NCBI GenBank assembly: GCA_021773035.1
Contig: JAJFKU010000059.1
Coordinates: forward strand, 62,001 to 126,000
Source of the DNA: Woeseiaceae bacterium
Lineage (GTDB): Bacteria; Pseudomonadota; Gammaproteobacteria; Steroidobacterales; Woeseiaceae
Reading direction: 5' to 3'
DNA: 64,000 bases
How positions within the stretch are numbered: position 1 is the stretch's first letter; each line of letters opens with the position of its first letter. Shown in pieces: positions 43,110 through 53,996 of the stretch. The translations under genes and the position numbers were made by a program. Under the pieces are notes generated by a model that saw only the letters and a list, made by a program, of their open reading frames with translations, ran no database searches and was not told the DNA's origin.

Positions 43110-44771
43110 TTGGAGAAAATTTGGCTGAAGTCTTACCCGCCGGGAATGCCTGAAGAATGCCCGCCGCCGCCGTTTCGTTCCGTTCGCGACCTTTTCGAGC
43201 AATCCTTCGAAAAGTACCCGGACAATGCCGCCTATTCGAACATGGGCACAACGCTCAGCTACGCCGAACTCGACCGCCTGTCGATGCGCTTCGCCTGCTA
43301 TCTGCAGAGCACGCTCGGCCTGACCCGCGGCGAACGCGTCGCCATCATGCTGCCGAATATCCTGCAGTACCCGGTTGCCATGTGCGGCATCTTTCGTGCC
43401 GGACTGGTCGTCGTCAATGTCAACCCGTTGTACACGAGCAGGGAGCTCGAACATCAGCTTAAAGACTCCGGCGCGAAGTGCATCATTATTCTCGAAAATT
43501 TCGCGCATATACTTGAAGAGGTCATCGCCAGTACCGAACTCGAACATGTCGTTACGACCGGCGTTGGCGACCTGTTGAACTGGCCTCGCAGCACGCTGAC
43601 GAATTTCGTGCTGCGCTATGTGAAAAAAGCGGTTCCTCGCTACAGTATTGCCAACACTGTCAGCTTCCGCCAGGCCCTGAAGGCCGGCACGGACAAAGCG
43701 CTGGACGATGTCGACATCGGCTACGCGGACATCGCCTATCTGCAATACACCGGCGGCACAACCGGTGTCTCGAAAGGCGCAATGCTGAGCCACCGCAACA
43801 TGGTCTTCAATGTACAGCAGACCATCACCTGGCAGGGTGGCGCCTACAAAGGCGTCGAACCGGTGCTCGCAATTACGGCGCTGCCGCTGTATCACATATT
43901 TTCACTGCAGGGGAACTGCCTCACCGTCATGGCACAGGGCGGCGAGAACGTTCTTATCACGAACCCGCGCGACTTCGAAGGATTCGCCAAGGAGATTGCG
44001 AAACACAAGTTCAATATGTTCACCGGCGTAAACACGCTGTTCGCGGCCCTTATGGACACGCCAAGCTTCTCCCTTATTGACTTCAGTAATTTACGGGTGT
44101 GTATCGGCGGAGGCATGGCGATACAGCCTGCTATTGCCAAGGAATGGAAGGAAAAGACCGGCAAATCGCTACTGCAGGGATACGGCCTGACGGAAACTTC
44201 ACCCGCTGCGATCGTTTGCCCCATCGGTTCTGAATTTACCGGCACGATCGGGCTGCCCATTCCGTCGACCGAGCTCATGATTGCCGGCGACGATGGCAAC
44301 CCTCTGCCGCTCAACGAGGTCGGTGAAATCTGCCTGCGCGGCCCGCAGGTCATGGAGGGTTACTGGCAACGTCCGGCTGAAACTGCAGAGGTCATGCTGC
44401 CGGGCGGCTGGCTGCGTACCGGCGATGTCGGTCGGATGGACGAAAATGGCTTCACGTTCATCGAAGATCGCAAGAAAGACATGATCCTGGTCTCCGGCTT
44501 CAACGTCTACCCGAATGAGATCGAAAATATCGTCGTTGAGCTCGATGGCGTGCTCGAGGCGGCGGCGATCGGCTTGCCCGATGAGCGCTCTGGCGAAATC
44601 GTCAAGGTCTTCGTCGTCCGCAAAGACGACAGCATTACCGAGAAGGACATCCTGGATCACTGCCGGGAGAACCTGACCAACTACAAACGTCCGCGCATCG
44701 TCGAATTCCGCGACGACCTGCCAAAAACCAACGTCGGCAAAATACTCAGGAGAGCGCTGCGTGATGAATAG
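43110..44771 (+). CDS. fadD: Long-chain fatty-acid-CoA ligase
   Basis: A 553-residue adenylate-forming enzyme activating fatty acids. The start MEKIWLKSYPPGMPEE equals the FadD family start but is encoded by TTG at 43110, with AGGGGG five bases before it. ATP loop YTGGTTGVSKGAM lies near 214-226; other blocks are GYGLTETSP, GWLRTGDVG (about 432) and the hinge/A8 segment DRKKDMILVSGFNVYP. It ends with PKTNVGKILRRALRDE, catalytic Lys included. Confidence 0.96.
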   Translation: MEKIWLKSYPPGMPEECPPPPFRSVRDLFEQSFEKYPDNAAYSNMGTTLSYAELDRLSMRFACYLQSTLGLTRGERVAIMLPNILQYPVAMCGIFRAGLVVVNVNPLYTSRELEHQLKDSGAKCIIILENFAHILEEVIASTELEHVVTTGVGDLLNWPRSTLTNFVLRYVKKAVPRYSIANTVSFRQALKAGTDKALDDVDIGYADIAYLQYTGGTTGVSKGAMLSHRNMVFNVQQTITWQGGAYKGVEPVLAITALPLYHIFSLQGNCLTVMAQGGENVLITNPRDFEGFAKEIAKHKFNMFTGVNTLFAALMDTPSFSLIDFSNLRVCIGGGMAIQPAIAKEWKEKTGKSLLQGYGLTETSPAAIVCPIGSEFTGTIGLPIPSTELMIAGDDGNPLPLNEVGEICLRGPQVMEGYWQRPAETAEVMLPGGWLRTGDVGRMDENGFTFIEDRKKDMILVSGFNVYPNEIENIVVELDGVLEAAAIGLPDERSGEIVKVFVVRKDDSITEKDILDHCRENLTNYKRPRIVEFRDDLPKTNVGKILRRALRDE

Positions 44772-45141
44772 TCCGGGCCGGAAGCTGCTAAGCCTGCTGC
44801 CACTGCTATTGCTTGGCGCTGTTGTCGGCGCTGCGGTACCCGCACCACTGGATCCGCTAAAAGTCGCGCCGCATATGTACACACTGGAGCTCGAAAACGA
44901 ACGCGTCCGGGTACTGCGACAGACGATCCGCAATGGCGAAACCCCACCGCTACATGCGCACCCTGAGCGCTTACTTGTTTACCTGCAGACCTGCGCCTGG
45001 CTGGAGGATGACGGCAAGGGCGGTGAGCAGATGCAATCCTTCAAATACGGGGAGGTTGTCTGGGCGGACGCCATTACTCACGGAGGGGACACGGCCACGG
45101 TTGTTCAGGAATGCAAAGTACTGCACATCGAGTTGCTTTAG
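44764..45141 (+). CDS. Small secreted cupin-like protein
   Basis: A 125-residue protein with a signal peptide (LLSLLPLLLLGAVVGAAV) and a single cupin-like barrel, suggested by ETPPLHAHPERLLVYL with HxH and a later Glu. The ATG overlaps the fadD stop by 8 bases (a GTG one codon earlier is an alternative), so it is co-translated with fadD. No enzymatic function can be assigned; the metal-binding His pair makes a small-molecule-binding or isomerase role possible. Confidence 0.65.
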   Translation: MNSPGRKLLSLLPLLLLGAVVGAAVPAPLDPLKVAPHMYTLELENERVRVLRQTIRNGETPPLHAHPERLLVYLQTCAWLEDDGKGGEQMQSFKYGEVVWADAITHGGDTATVVQECKVLHIELL

Positions 45142-45155
45142 ATTTCCTGGTAGTT

Positions 45156-45476
45156 GGTAGTTCTTTTCTGAGCTTGGCGAACTGGCATTTTCGCAGGGTC
45201 ATCGGTCTGGCAAGGGTATACCGGAATGGCTCCCTGCGGTCCGCTTTATTTCCGGTATACCCTTGCCAGACCGATGCCTTGTGACAGTGACCGGTATCTT
45301 CGAGTCAGAGCAAATACGAAGTGTTGACCTGAAATCGACGCCGTAAGTGGTAGGCGGGCGGGCGACAGAGTGCTTACGGGAAATAAAGCGGACCGCAGGG
45401 AGCCATTCCCTGTAAGTACTCTGTCGCCCGTTCGCCTGTGCCGATTAATGTTCGTCGAGGCCAGAAAAGAACTACC
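45156..45476. repeat. MITE-like element, long copy (321 bp), two hairpins with complementary loops
   Basis: Terminal inverted repeats GGTAGTTCTTTTCTG at 45156-45170 and 45462-45476. Inside, a perfect 27-bp inverted repeat (45200-45226 with 45250-45276) forms hairpin 1, and an almost perfect 24-bp repeat (45359-45382 with 45406-45430) forms hairpin 2. The 31 bases spanning loop 1 (45223-45253) are the exact reverse complement of 45379-45409 spanning loop 2. A shorter relative lies at 58689. There is no open frame for a transposase. The right terminal repeat overlaps the hemE stop codon. It fills the gap between the converging cupin and hemE genes, which otherwise holds nothing. Confidence 0.9.
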
Positions 45477-46539
45477 TGGAATGGTAGCCAGGACTCAACT
45501 CATGCACCGCATCAACCAAAGCCCCCAGGTGATCCGGATCGATATCCGGCGTTATCCCATGGCCCAGATTGAAGACATGTCCGGGACCATCCCCGTAGCT
45601 GGCCAGTGTGTCGGCGACACCCTGGCGGATAACATCGGGACTTTCGCGGAGCGTTGCGGGGTCGAGATTGCCTTGCAGCGCTACCTTGTCTGCGACGTAT
45701 TCGCGAGCGCTGGCGAGATCGGTGGTCCAGTCGACGCCCAGCGCATCGCAACCGGTTTCGGCGAGGTCGGAAAGTAGCGGGCCGGCGCCTTTGGTGAACA
45801 CGATGACCGGCACGCGCCGGCCGTCTTTCTCCCGCGTCAGGCCGTCGATGATCTTTTGCATACTGGCCATCGAGAAGCGTCGGAAGTCGTCGGGCTCGAG
45901 CGCGGCACCCCAGGTGTCGAAGATCTGTACCGCCTGCGCGCCCGCATCGATCTGTGCGTTCAGATACTCGATCGTCGTTTCGGCGATGACGTTCATCAGA
46001 TGATCGAGGACTTCCGGCGCTTCTGCCGCAAGATCTTTGATGGTCGGAAACTCGCGGCTGGAGCCCCCCTCTACCATGTAGGTACCGACGGTGAACGGAC
46101 TGCCCGCAAAACCGATCAACGGCACGTCGCCATTCAGCTCCCGGCGTATCGTCCGAACCGCATCGAATACGTAGCCGAGCTTTTTTTCGACATCCGGTAC
46201 CTGCAGACCCCGAATAGCGTCAGCGGTTTGCACCGGCCGCTCGAACTTCGGTCCCTCACCGGTCACAAAATACAGGCCCAGGCCCATCGCATCAGGAACC
46301 GTAAGGATGTCGGAGAACAAAATGGCCGCGTCCAGCTTGAAACGCCTGAGCGGCTGCAGGGTGACCTCGCAGGCGAGTTCCGGATTTCGACACAGGCTCA
46401 TAAAATCGCCGGCCTGTGCCCGTAGCTCGCGGTACTCCGGCAGATAACGCCCCGCCTGACGCATGATCCAGACCGGGGTACGAGACACCGGTTCGCGCAG
46501 CAGCGCACGCAGTAAAACATCGTTCTTAAGTTCGGACAT
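45472..46539 (-). CDS. hemE: Uroporphyrinogen decarboxylase
   Basis: A 355-residue haem-pathway enzyme converting uroporphyrinogen III to coproporphyrinogen [22 protein letters not shown] (about 21-39) carries the substrate-binding Arg/Asp site, and [16 protein letters not shown] is the second signature. ATG shares one base with the pyrF stop (TGATG). Its TAG stop lies within the terminal repeat of the MITE-like element, although the C-terminus (SPGYHSR) is of normal length. Confidence 0.97.
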   Translation of the reverse strand: MSELKNDVLLRALLREPVSRTPVWIMRQAGRYLPEYRELRAQAGDFMSLCRNPELACEVTLQPLRRFKLDAAILFSDILTVPDAMGLGLYFVTGEGPKFERPVQTADAIRGLQVPDVEKKLGYVFDAVRTIRRELNGDVPLIGFAGSPFTVGTYMVEGGSSREFPTIKDLAAEAPEVLDHLMNVIAETTIEYLNAQIDAGAQAVQIFDTWGAALEPDDFRRFSMASMQKIIDGLTREKDGRRVPVIVFTKGAGPLLSDLAETGCDALGVDWTTDLASAREYVADKVALQGNLDPATLRESPDVIRQGVADTLASYGDGPGHVFNLGHGITPDIDPDHLGALVDAVHELSPGYHSR

Positions 46540-47255
46540 CAGGCACCTACCTGTTCTTCAATAGACGCCTGCATGGCTTCCGCGGCCGCGCGCGGATTCT
46601 CGGCATCGCGAATTGGACGGCCGACGACGATATAGTCGGCACCGTTGGAGAATGCGGTCGCAACCGTCACGACGCGCTTCTGGTCGCCCATCGGTTTGTT
46701 GTCCACCGGCCGAATCCCGGGAGATACGACGAGCAGCTTGTTATCGACATACTCGCGGAGTTTCGGCACCTCGAGGCCGGACGAAATCACACCGTCGCAA
46801 CCCGAGTCCAGCGCCTGGCGAGCGCGTGACAAGACCAGTGCCTCAAGATCGCAGGCAAACCCGAGGTCATCGAGATCGCCCCTGTCCAGGCTGGTCAGCG
46901 CCGTTACACCCAGAACTTTCAGGCTATCGCCCTTGTTCTCTGCGGCCGCCTCCATGATGGAACGATTGCCGTGCACAGTAACAAAGGACGCGCCCCGGTC
47001 TTTGAGCTGGTGCACCGCTGAGCCGACCGTCGCCGGGATATCAAAAAACTTGAGATCGCAAAACACCTTCTTGTCGCGCTCAAGCATCCAGTCCAGCAGC
47101 TCGAAATAGCCGCCGCTCATCATCAGTTCGAGGCCGATTTTATAAAAGCTGACGGCATCGCCCAGCTCCTCGGTGAGCGCACGGGCCCGATCGCAGCTCG
47201 GCACGTCCATCGCGAAAATCAGGCGTTCTTTATTTGGAATATCTTTGTGACCCAC
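46539..47255 (-). CDS. pyrF: Orotidine 5'-phosphate decarboxylase
   Basis: A 238-residue class I OMP decarboxylase, last step of UMP synthesis. The catalytic DxKxxD block is [15 protein letters not shown] (about 65-79); N-terminal LIFAMDVPS and C-terminal [12 protein letters not shown] are typical. Placed between dgt and hemE on the same strand with a one-base overlap to hemE. Confidence 0.96.
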   Translation of the reverse strand: MGHKDIPNKERLIFAMDVPSCDRARALTEELGDAVSFYKIGLELMMSGGYFELLDWMLERDKKVFCDLKFFDIPATVGSAVHQLKDRGASFVTVHGNRSIMEAAAENKGDSLKVLGVTALTSLDRGDLDDLGFACDLEALVLSRARQALDSGCDGVISSGLEVPKLREYVDNKLLVVSPGIRPVDNKPMGDQKRVVTVATAFSNGADYIVVGRPIRDAENPRAAAEAMQASIEEQVGA

Positions 47256-47287
47256 ACTTAAGCTCCTGTTGATCGCCGCGAATTCTA

Positions 47288-48411
47288 TCAGCCCGCGAGG
47301 CTCTCGTGTGCAGCGATCGCGTAACGATCTGTCATCCCGGCAATGTAATCGGCAACAACGCGCGCACGGCAGGCTTTCTCGGCGTCGCGTGCTGCTACAG
47401 AGAACTCCTTTGGCATAAGATTCACGTCGCCCATATAGGCAACAAACAGGTCTTCGACCATAGCCTGTACCTTGCGCGTCATTTCCAACTTCTGTTCGTG
47501 ACTGTACAGATGCTTATGCAGGAACTTTTTGAGCGACTGATGCTGCTCATACATAGCGGCCGACATGGAGACCAGCTGTTTCCCCGCATTTCGCACGGCA
47601 TCAATTGAATCGGGGGCCTCCCGCTCCAGGTTGCGGCGGGTTTCCTCGATCAGATCGCCGACGACCGCACCGATCATGCGCCGGATGATTTCATAAATCA
47701 GCCGCCGGTCATCGAGCGTCGGATAACGGCTGCGAACCTCCTCGAATTGGCGGCCGAACAGGGGCTGTTGCCGAAGCTGCTCAAGGCTCAGGAGCCCCGC
47801 GCGAAAACCGTCGTCAACATCGTGGTTGTTATAGGCAATGGCGTCGACAATGTTCGCGATCTGAGCCTCCAGACCGGGCTGTTTGCGCTCCAGAAAACGC
47901 TCACCGACATCGCCGAGTTCACGGGCGTTGCGTGCCGAGCAATGCTTCAGAATCCCCTCCCGGGTCTCAAACATGAGGTTCAGGCCGGGAAAATCCGCGT
48001 ACTTCGCTTCCAGCTCGTCGACCACCCGCAACGATTGCAGATTGTGTTCAAAACCACCGTAGTCACGCATACAGGCATTGAGTGTGTCCTGGCCGGCGTG
48101 ACCGAAAGGCGTGTGGCCGAGGTCGTGCGCCAGGCAAATGGCCTCGGCAAGTGGCTCGTTTAGCCGCAGCGCGAGCGCTACGGTGCGGCCGATCTGCGAA
48201 ACCTCCAGCGAATGTGTCAGGCGCGTGCGATACAGATCGCCTTCATGATTAACGAAGACCTGCGTCTTATAAACCAGGCGGCGAAACGCCGTCGAATGAA
48301 TAATGCGGTCGCGATCACGCTGATACTCTCCCCGGTATGCTGACGGTGGTTCCGCATATCGACGCCCGCGACTGTGCGACTCATGCGCCGCATACGGTAG
48401 CAGCGCTGCGG

Positions 48412-48415
<4 letters not shown>
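47288..48415 (-). CDS. dgt: dGTPase-like HD-domain triphosphohydrolase
   Basis: A 375-residue member of the type 2 dGTPase family, hydrolysing dNTPs to nucleoside and triphosphate. The HD metal site is HSLEVSQIGR (His) and AICLAHDLGHTPFGHAG (His-Asp), about 67-118; YRGEYQRDRDRIIHSTAFRR is the family N-terminal block. It overlaps aroB by 4 bases. The aroB-dgt order recurs in many gammaproteobacteria. Confidence 0.92.
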
Positions 48416-49485
<1,070 letters not shown>

Positions 49486-49518
49486 CTGCGTAGACTACCC
49501 TATCGGGATCTGATAACC

Positions 49519-50031
49519 CTATGAAACCTGCTCGATAATCTCGGTCGCTACGGACTTCACTTTCCGCCCATCGGTTTCAACGACTATGTCCGCAATCTCG
49601 CGGTACAGCGGATCACGCGAGTCCAACAGCGCCTGCAATGTCGCTTTGGGGTCATCGTTTTCCAGCAACGGCCGTTCTCGTCCTCTCTGCGTGCGCGCGA
49701 CCTGCTGATCCACTGTCGTATACAGATAGACGACAAAGCCACGCCCGCCGAGGCGACTGCGGCTGTCGGCATCAATGATTGCACCACCACCGGTCGCCAG
49801 AACGACGCCATCCATCTTACTGAGGTCATCGATGACGATCGCCTCACGTTTACGGAACCCGGCCTCCCCTTCTTTTTCAAATATAAAGGGTATGTCGACG
49901 CCCGTGCGCGACTCAATCTCGTCATCGCTGTCCACGAAGGACAGGTGCAACGTGCGCGCGAGATAGCGCCCGACCGCGGACTTGCCCGCACCCATAGGAC
50001 CGATCAGAAATATGTTGCGAGGATACTTCAT
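49519..50031 (-). CDS. aroK: Shikimate kinase
   Basis: A 170-residue kinase phosphorylating shikimate. The P-loop [11 protein letters not shown] lies near 11-21, the shikimate-binding Asp in FVDSDDEIE (about 33-41) and the substrate GGG in LATGGGAI (about 79-86). It follows the pilQ terminator and precedes aroB by about 35 bases, the standard pilMNOPQ-aroKB order. Confidence 0.96.
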   Translation of the reverse strand: MKYPRNIFLIGPMGAGKSAVGRYLARTLHLSFVDSDDEIESRTGVDIPFIFEKEGEAGFRKREAIVIDDLSKMDGVVLATGGGAIIDADSRSRLGGRGFVVYLYTTVDQQVARTQRGRERPLLENDDPKATLQALLDSRDPLYREIADIVVETDGRKVKSVATEIIEQVS

Positions 50032-50065
50032 AGACGATGCTGTCTCATAAGCAGTCCCTAAAAGA

Positions 50066-50087
50066 AAGCCAACCCGAAGGTTGGCTT
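50066..50087 (-). terminator. Terminator between pilQ and aroK
   Basis: Nine-base arms AAGCCAACC and GGTTGGCTT pair around a CGAA loop, followed on the minus strand by a T-rich run. It should end the pil transcript or attenuate read-through into aroK. Confidence 0.8.
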
Positions 50088-50111
50088 CGCTATTCAGCTT
50101 ACGGCCGGAGC

Positions 50112-52289
50112 TTAGTAAATACTCGACCCTTCTTCAAGAATGCGGGGTGTTACGAAGATCAGTAGCTCAGCCTTGTTGTCGAGCCGCTGTTTGCTGCGGA
50201 ACATGCTGCCGACGAACGGTATATCGCCGAGGAACGGTACCTTGCTGATCGTCTCGCGACGTTCCGTCTCGTAGATGCCGCCAAGAACAACCGTCTGGCC
50301 ATCAGCGACCAACACCTGCGTTTCAACTTCGCGAGTATCGATACTCGGTATGGTTCCACCGGTACCCGTCGGAATAATCGCACCGACGTTGTCCTTGCTG
50401 ACGCGAAGATCCATGATGATGTTGTTGTCCGGCGTAATCTGTGGCGTTACAACAAGCTCGAGTACGGCTTCCTTGAACTGCACGGTCGTAGCACCCGAAG
50501 AGGCCGCCTGCTGGTAGGGAATTTCCACACCCTGCTTGATCGTCGCCTCGCTCTGGTTGGCGGTAATAACGCGCGGTGTCGAGACAATCTCACCACGACC
50601 TTCCGCTTCCAGCGCTGTCAGCTCCAGGTCGATCAGGTAGTCGTTCTCAAGAACCGCCAGCGAAAACCGCCCGGCCGCATCGGCGATCGGAACACTAACG
50701 TTGTAGCGCTCGCCCAGCGGCGGATACTCAAGCAGCGTTGTACTCGTCGGATCCGCCTGATTCTCCAGGTAGGTGCTGATGATGTGATCGGTACCCGAGC
50801 CACTTCCTGAGATTGTCGTCAGGCCGGTGCTGCTTTCGTTGAAGGCGCTGACGCCCAGCCGAACACCTAAATCGCGGCTGAAGTCGTCATTCACGACGAC
50901 GATGCGAGACTCGATAAGCACCTGCTTGATCGGCACGTCCAGCGTTCGAACCATGCGGCGGATATCCTGCAGGCGCTCAGCCGTGTCCTGCACCAGCAAA
51001 GTATTGGTGCGATCGTCGACACCGAGGCTGCCTCGGTCGGACAGCATGGAGTTAGCGCTGTCGCTACCCTTGATCAACGATGCGAGGTCGCCTGCTTTCG
51101 CATAGTTGACCTGCAGGAACTCTGAGTACGTCGGCTCCAGTTCGCTGATAGCTAGCTGAGCTTCGAGGTCTGCTGTTTCGCGTGCGGCTATTTCTTCTGC
51201 CGGCGCCACCATGATGACGTTACCGTTCTGGCGCATGTCCAGACCCTTGGTCGTCATTACGATATCCAGCGCCTGATCCCAGGGAACGTTGCGCAGACGC
51301 AAGGTCACGTTACCCTGTACCGTATCCGAGACAACGATATTCTTACCGGAGGTTTCAGCCAGCAGCTGCAGCACGGCTCGTGTTTCGATGTCCTGGAAGT
51401 TCAACGTCAGGCGTTGGCCCTCGTATTCCTTGTTTTCTGAGAACAGGCTCGACTCCGCATCGGTCGTCTCCGGTGCGGGATTAATCTCGATAGTGAACTC
51501 GTTGTCCGACTGATAGGCGAGCTGCTCATACTTGCCATCAGCCGAGATCACGATGCGCGTATCCAGGTTGGTACGCAGCGTGTCGACAGTCGTTACCGGC
51601 GTAGCAAAGTCCATCACGTCGAGGCGACGCATGAGTTCCGCGGGCAGGCTCGTGTCCTTGAAAACCGCAACTACACGGCCGCCTTCCTGGCGAATATCGA
51701 CAGGCGTTGACGGATCCGTCAGATTCACAACAACGCGACCGCCGCCATCACGAGTGCGACGGAAATCAACACTGGAAATCGCACGATTACCCGGTGCGGC
51801 GTAAGAACGGTCTGCAGATGCCGGCGCGCTGGCGAACTGGGTAGAACCAGCGCTGTAGTCATCTCCATCACCCAAGGTGATGGTCACCGTATTCCCGCTG
51901 CGGGAAGTCTGATACCCGACCATGGAACCGAGATTCAGTACGACACGCGTGCGGCCGTTGGCCTCGGCAGTCAACACCGTGTTCAATGGCCCAAGGTTGA
52001 CATCGCGACGGCGCGACGTCAGACCCAATACCGTATCCGGCAAATCGAGAGCGATGCGCGCCGGGTTTTCGATGGTAAAGGCAAGCGGTTCGGGTGCTGT
52101 GTCACTCATGATGAGCTTCAGCTCGACACGCTGGCCGGGCAGACTCTGCACCTGAATATCCTGGAGCCGGTTACCTTCCTGAGCGCTTACCTGCGCGCTG
52201 CAGAAAAGCAGCAGCGCCGCTTGTGCCAATGCAGCCAATCTCAACGTCGCGCTGCGACGTCCGGCTGTTGGATTTAATTTGAGCATCAT
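50112..52289 (-). CDS. pilQ: Type IV pilus secretin PilQ
   Basis: An outer-membrane secretin of about 725 residues. A signal peptide ([18 protein letters not shown]) is followed by two AMIN-type peptidoglycan-binding regions (about 35-270), an STN/N0 domain ([20 protein letters not shown], about 310), an N1 domain (about 385-450) and the secretin pore (about 500-720), with [20 protein letters not shown] and [14 protein letters not shown]. Several Met codons crowd the start; 52289 sits eight bases after GGGAG, with 52295 as a close alternative. Confidence 0.95.
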   Translation of the reverse strand: MMLKLNPTAGRRSATLRLAALAQAALLLFCSAQVSAQEGNRLQDIQVQSLPGQRVELKLIMSDTAPEPLAFTIENPARIALDLPDTVLGLTSRRRDVNLGPLNTVLTAEANGRTRVVLNLGSMVGYQTSRSGNTVTITLGDGDDYSAGSTQFASAPASADRSYAAPGNRAISSVDFRRTRDGGGRVVVNLTDPSTPVDIRQEGGRVVAVFKDTSLPAELMRRLDVMDFATPVTTVDTLRTNLDTRIVISADGKYEQLAYQSDNEFTIEINPAPETTDAESSLFSENKEYEGQRLTLNFQDIETRAVLQLLAETSGKNIVVSDTVQGNVTLRLRNVPWDQALDIVMTTKGLDMRQNGNVIMVAPAEEIAARETADLEAQLAISELEPTYSEFLQVNYAKAGDLASLIKGSDSANSMLSDRGSLGVDDRTNTLLVQDTAERLQDIRRMVRTLDVPIKQVLIESRIVVVNDDFSRDLGVRLGVSAFNESSTGLTTISGSGSGTDHIISTYLENQADPTSTTLLEYPPLGERYNVSVPIADAAGRFSLAVLENDYLIDLELTALEAEGRGEIVSTPRVITANQSEATIKQGVEIPYQQAASSGATTVQFKEAVLELVVTPQITPDNNIIMDLRVSKDNVGAIIPTGTGGTIPSIDTREVETQVLVADGQTVVLGGIYETERRETISKVPFLGDIPFVGSMFRSKQRLDNKAELLIFVTPRILEEGSSIY

Positions 52290-52317
52290 TCCCATAACTC
52301 CCAGTTCCATGCAGGCG

Positions 52318-52839
52318 TTAGTCTGAAAGACCAACCGCGGCATCTCTTTCGATGTAGCCGCCAATACCATCAGAAATAATTTCTACCAAGTCGATTTCCG
52401 ATTCAGAAATTTGCGTAATTCGTCCGTCATTCTGTCCCATGTAGTTGCCGGGAATGACGCGGTGAATCAGGCCGTCCGCTGTTTGTACCAGGCCATACAT
52501 CGTTTCACCGATGTACAAGGTGCCAACCATGCCCAGCGTATCCAGGGGAAAGCTCTCCAGATATTCACGACTGCGCTCGACGTCCGGCCGCGGGCCGGAG
52601 CCACGGCCGCTTGCCTGTGGCGTATCCGGTCGAAACGGTGACCGCAGGCCCTGTGCATCGGCGATGTAACTGAAGACTTCGTAGGGTGTGATCTCGGGCA
52701 ACGGCGGGATGCGGCCACCGGGGCGCGCCTTGATGCCGTTGATGTACTGGTCCAGATCATCTGAACCGCCACAAGCGGACAGCGTCATCACCGCCAGTGC
52801 CAGCACGAGACATTGTCTTATGGTGAGAGAAGCGCTCAT
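52318..52839 (-). CDS. pilP: Type IV pilus inner-membrane lipoprotein PilP
   Basis: A 173-residue lipoprotein: lipobox LSAC near residue 22 for lipidation, then a Pro-rich linker (GGRIPPLPEITPYEVFSY) and a small beta domain (about 90-165) that docks on PilQ. Between pilO (adjacent by one base) and pilQ, its function is to connect the inner PilNO complex to the secretin. Confidence 0.92.
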   Translation of the reverse strand: MSASLTIRQCLVLALAVMTLSACGGSDDLDQYINGIKARPGGRIPPLPEITPYEVFSYIADAQGLRSPFRPDTPQASGRGSGPRPDVERSREYLESFPLDTLGMVGTLYIGETMYGLVQTADGLIHRVIPGNYMGQNDGRITQISESEIDLVEIISDGIGGYIERDAAVGLSD

Positions 52840-53439
52840 CTATTCTGCCTCCTCGTCGAGATAGCGATAGGTCTGAGCGGTAACTTCCATGCTCAGATTA
52901 TCGAAGCTGTCGGTATTTTCCGGCGTGATCGTGATGTTGTGCAGGGTCACGATACGCGGTAAAGCCGCGATGCCGCTAACGAAGTTACCGATCTCATGGT
53001 AACCGCCCGTGAGACGAATATTGATGGGTTTCTCCGCATAAAAATCACGCGGGATTTCGGGTTGCGGAGCAAACAGTTTTTCCTGCAGGCCCGCCGCGAG
53101 GCCGGTCTGAGAAATATCGACGATAAGACTGGGAATCTCAGTCTCACCCGGCAGCTGCCTTAACATGGTACCGAAGGACTGCTCGATCTGAGCCAGCTGT
53201 GCTTTGTAAGCGTCGTAGTTCGCTGCCTTGAGCTGCTTGTTTTCGAACGTTGTACGAAACGTCTGTTCGTCTTCCTGTGCCCGCAGCAACTGTGGCCGTT
53301 TGTCCTTGATGATCGTGAAATATATCCCCAGACCAACGACACCAAAAAAGACGATTGCAATAACAGCCGCGCGGAAAGCCAGCGGCCAACGTCCTACGTC
53401 ATTGATGTCAAGACTCTGGAGTTCGTCAACGATATTCAT
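52840..53439 (-). CDS. pilO: Type IV pilus assembly protein PilO
   Basis: A 199-residue bitopic protein. A short cytosolic start (LQSLDINDVGRWPLA) precedes a membrane helix (about 23-45), a coiled coil (about 55-100) and a ferredoxin-like periplasmic domain ending in FDNLSMEVTAQTYRYLDEE. PilO pairs with PilN to set up the alignment subcomplex. It overlaps pilN by 4 bases. Confidence 0.93.
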   Translation of the reverse strand: MNIVDELQSLDINDVGRWPLAFRAAVIAIVFFGVVGLGIYFTIIKDKRPQLLRAQEDEQTFRTTFENKQLKAANYDAYKAQLAQIEQSFGTMLRQLPGETEIPSLIVDISQTGLAAGLQEKLFAPQPEIPRDFYAEKPINIRLTGGYHEIGNFVSGIAALPRIVTLHNITITPENTDSFDNLSMEVTAQTYRYLDEEAE

Positions 53440-53996
53440 ACCTCGTCCTCCACGCCTGTACGAACCTGTTTCGCGTAGACAACAAACTCAGACTGCCTGG
53501 AGCTGCCGGCCTGTTTGGTTTCGACCCGCTCGACTTCCGGATCGGACAACCAGACGGATGAGTCAATTTGACGCATCAAAGCGGACACTCGTGTGCTCGA
53601 TTGAGCAACGCCACGAATTTCCACCCGTGAACCGGTTTGCTTCAGCCCCGTCAGATAAACACCTTCGGGAAGCTGGCGGACCAACTCGTCGAAGAGATGC
53701 ACGATTTCCGGGCGACTTTTTTGCAGCTCTTCAATAATTTCCATGCGGGCGAGCAGGCGTTCTTTCTGCCGCTCCAGACCGTCGATCTCCTGAATACTCT
53801 TCTCGAGTTCGGCGATCTCGGCCGTCAGTCTGTCGTTACGAGCCTGCTGTGCAGAAATCATTTGCGAAAAAACCAGCATGGTAAGCATAATCACAGCGAT
53901 TCCGGCGACGACCGCACCGCCCGCGGCAACTCCAAAATCTCGTTGGCGTTTTTTACGTTCCGCCTCGCGCCATGGGAGTAGATTAATACTAGGCAT
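53436..53996 (-). CDS. pilN: Type IV pilus assembly protein PilN
   Basis: A 186-residue bitopic protein beginning with the conserved INLLPWREAER, the cytosolic motif that binds PilM, followed by a membrane helix (about 22-44), a coiled coil (about 48-90) and a periplasmic ferredoxin-like domain (PEGVYLTGLKQTGSRVEIRG). Overlaps pilM by one base and pilO by four. Confidence 0.95.
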   Translation of the reverse strand: MPSINLLPWREAERKKRQRDFGVAAGGAVVAGIAVIMLTMLVFSQMISAQQARNDRLTAEIAELEKSIQEIDGLERQKERLLARMEIIEELQKSRPEIVHLFDELVRQLPEGVYLTGLKQTGSRVEIRGVAQSSTRVSALMRQIDSSVWLSDPEVERVETKQAGSSRQSEFVVYAKQVRTGVEDEV

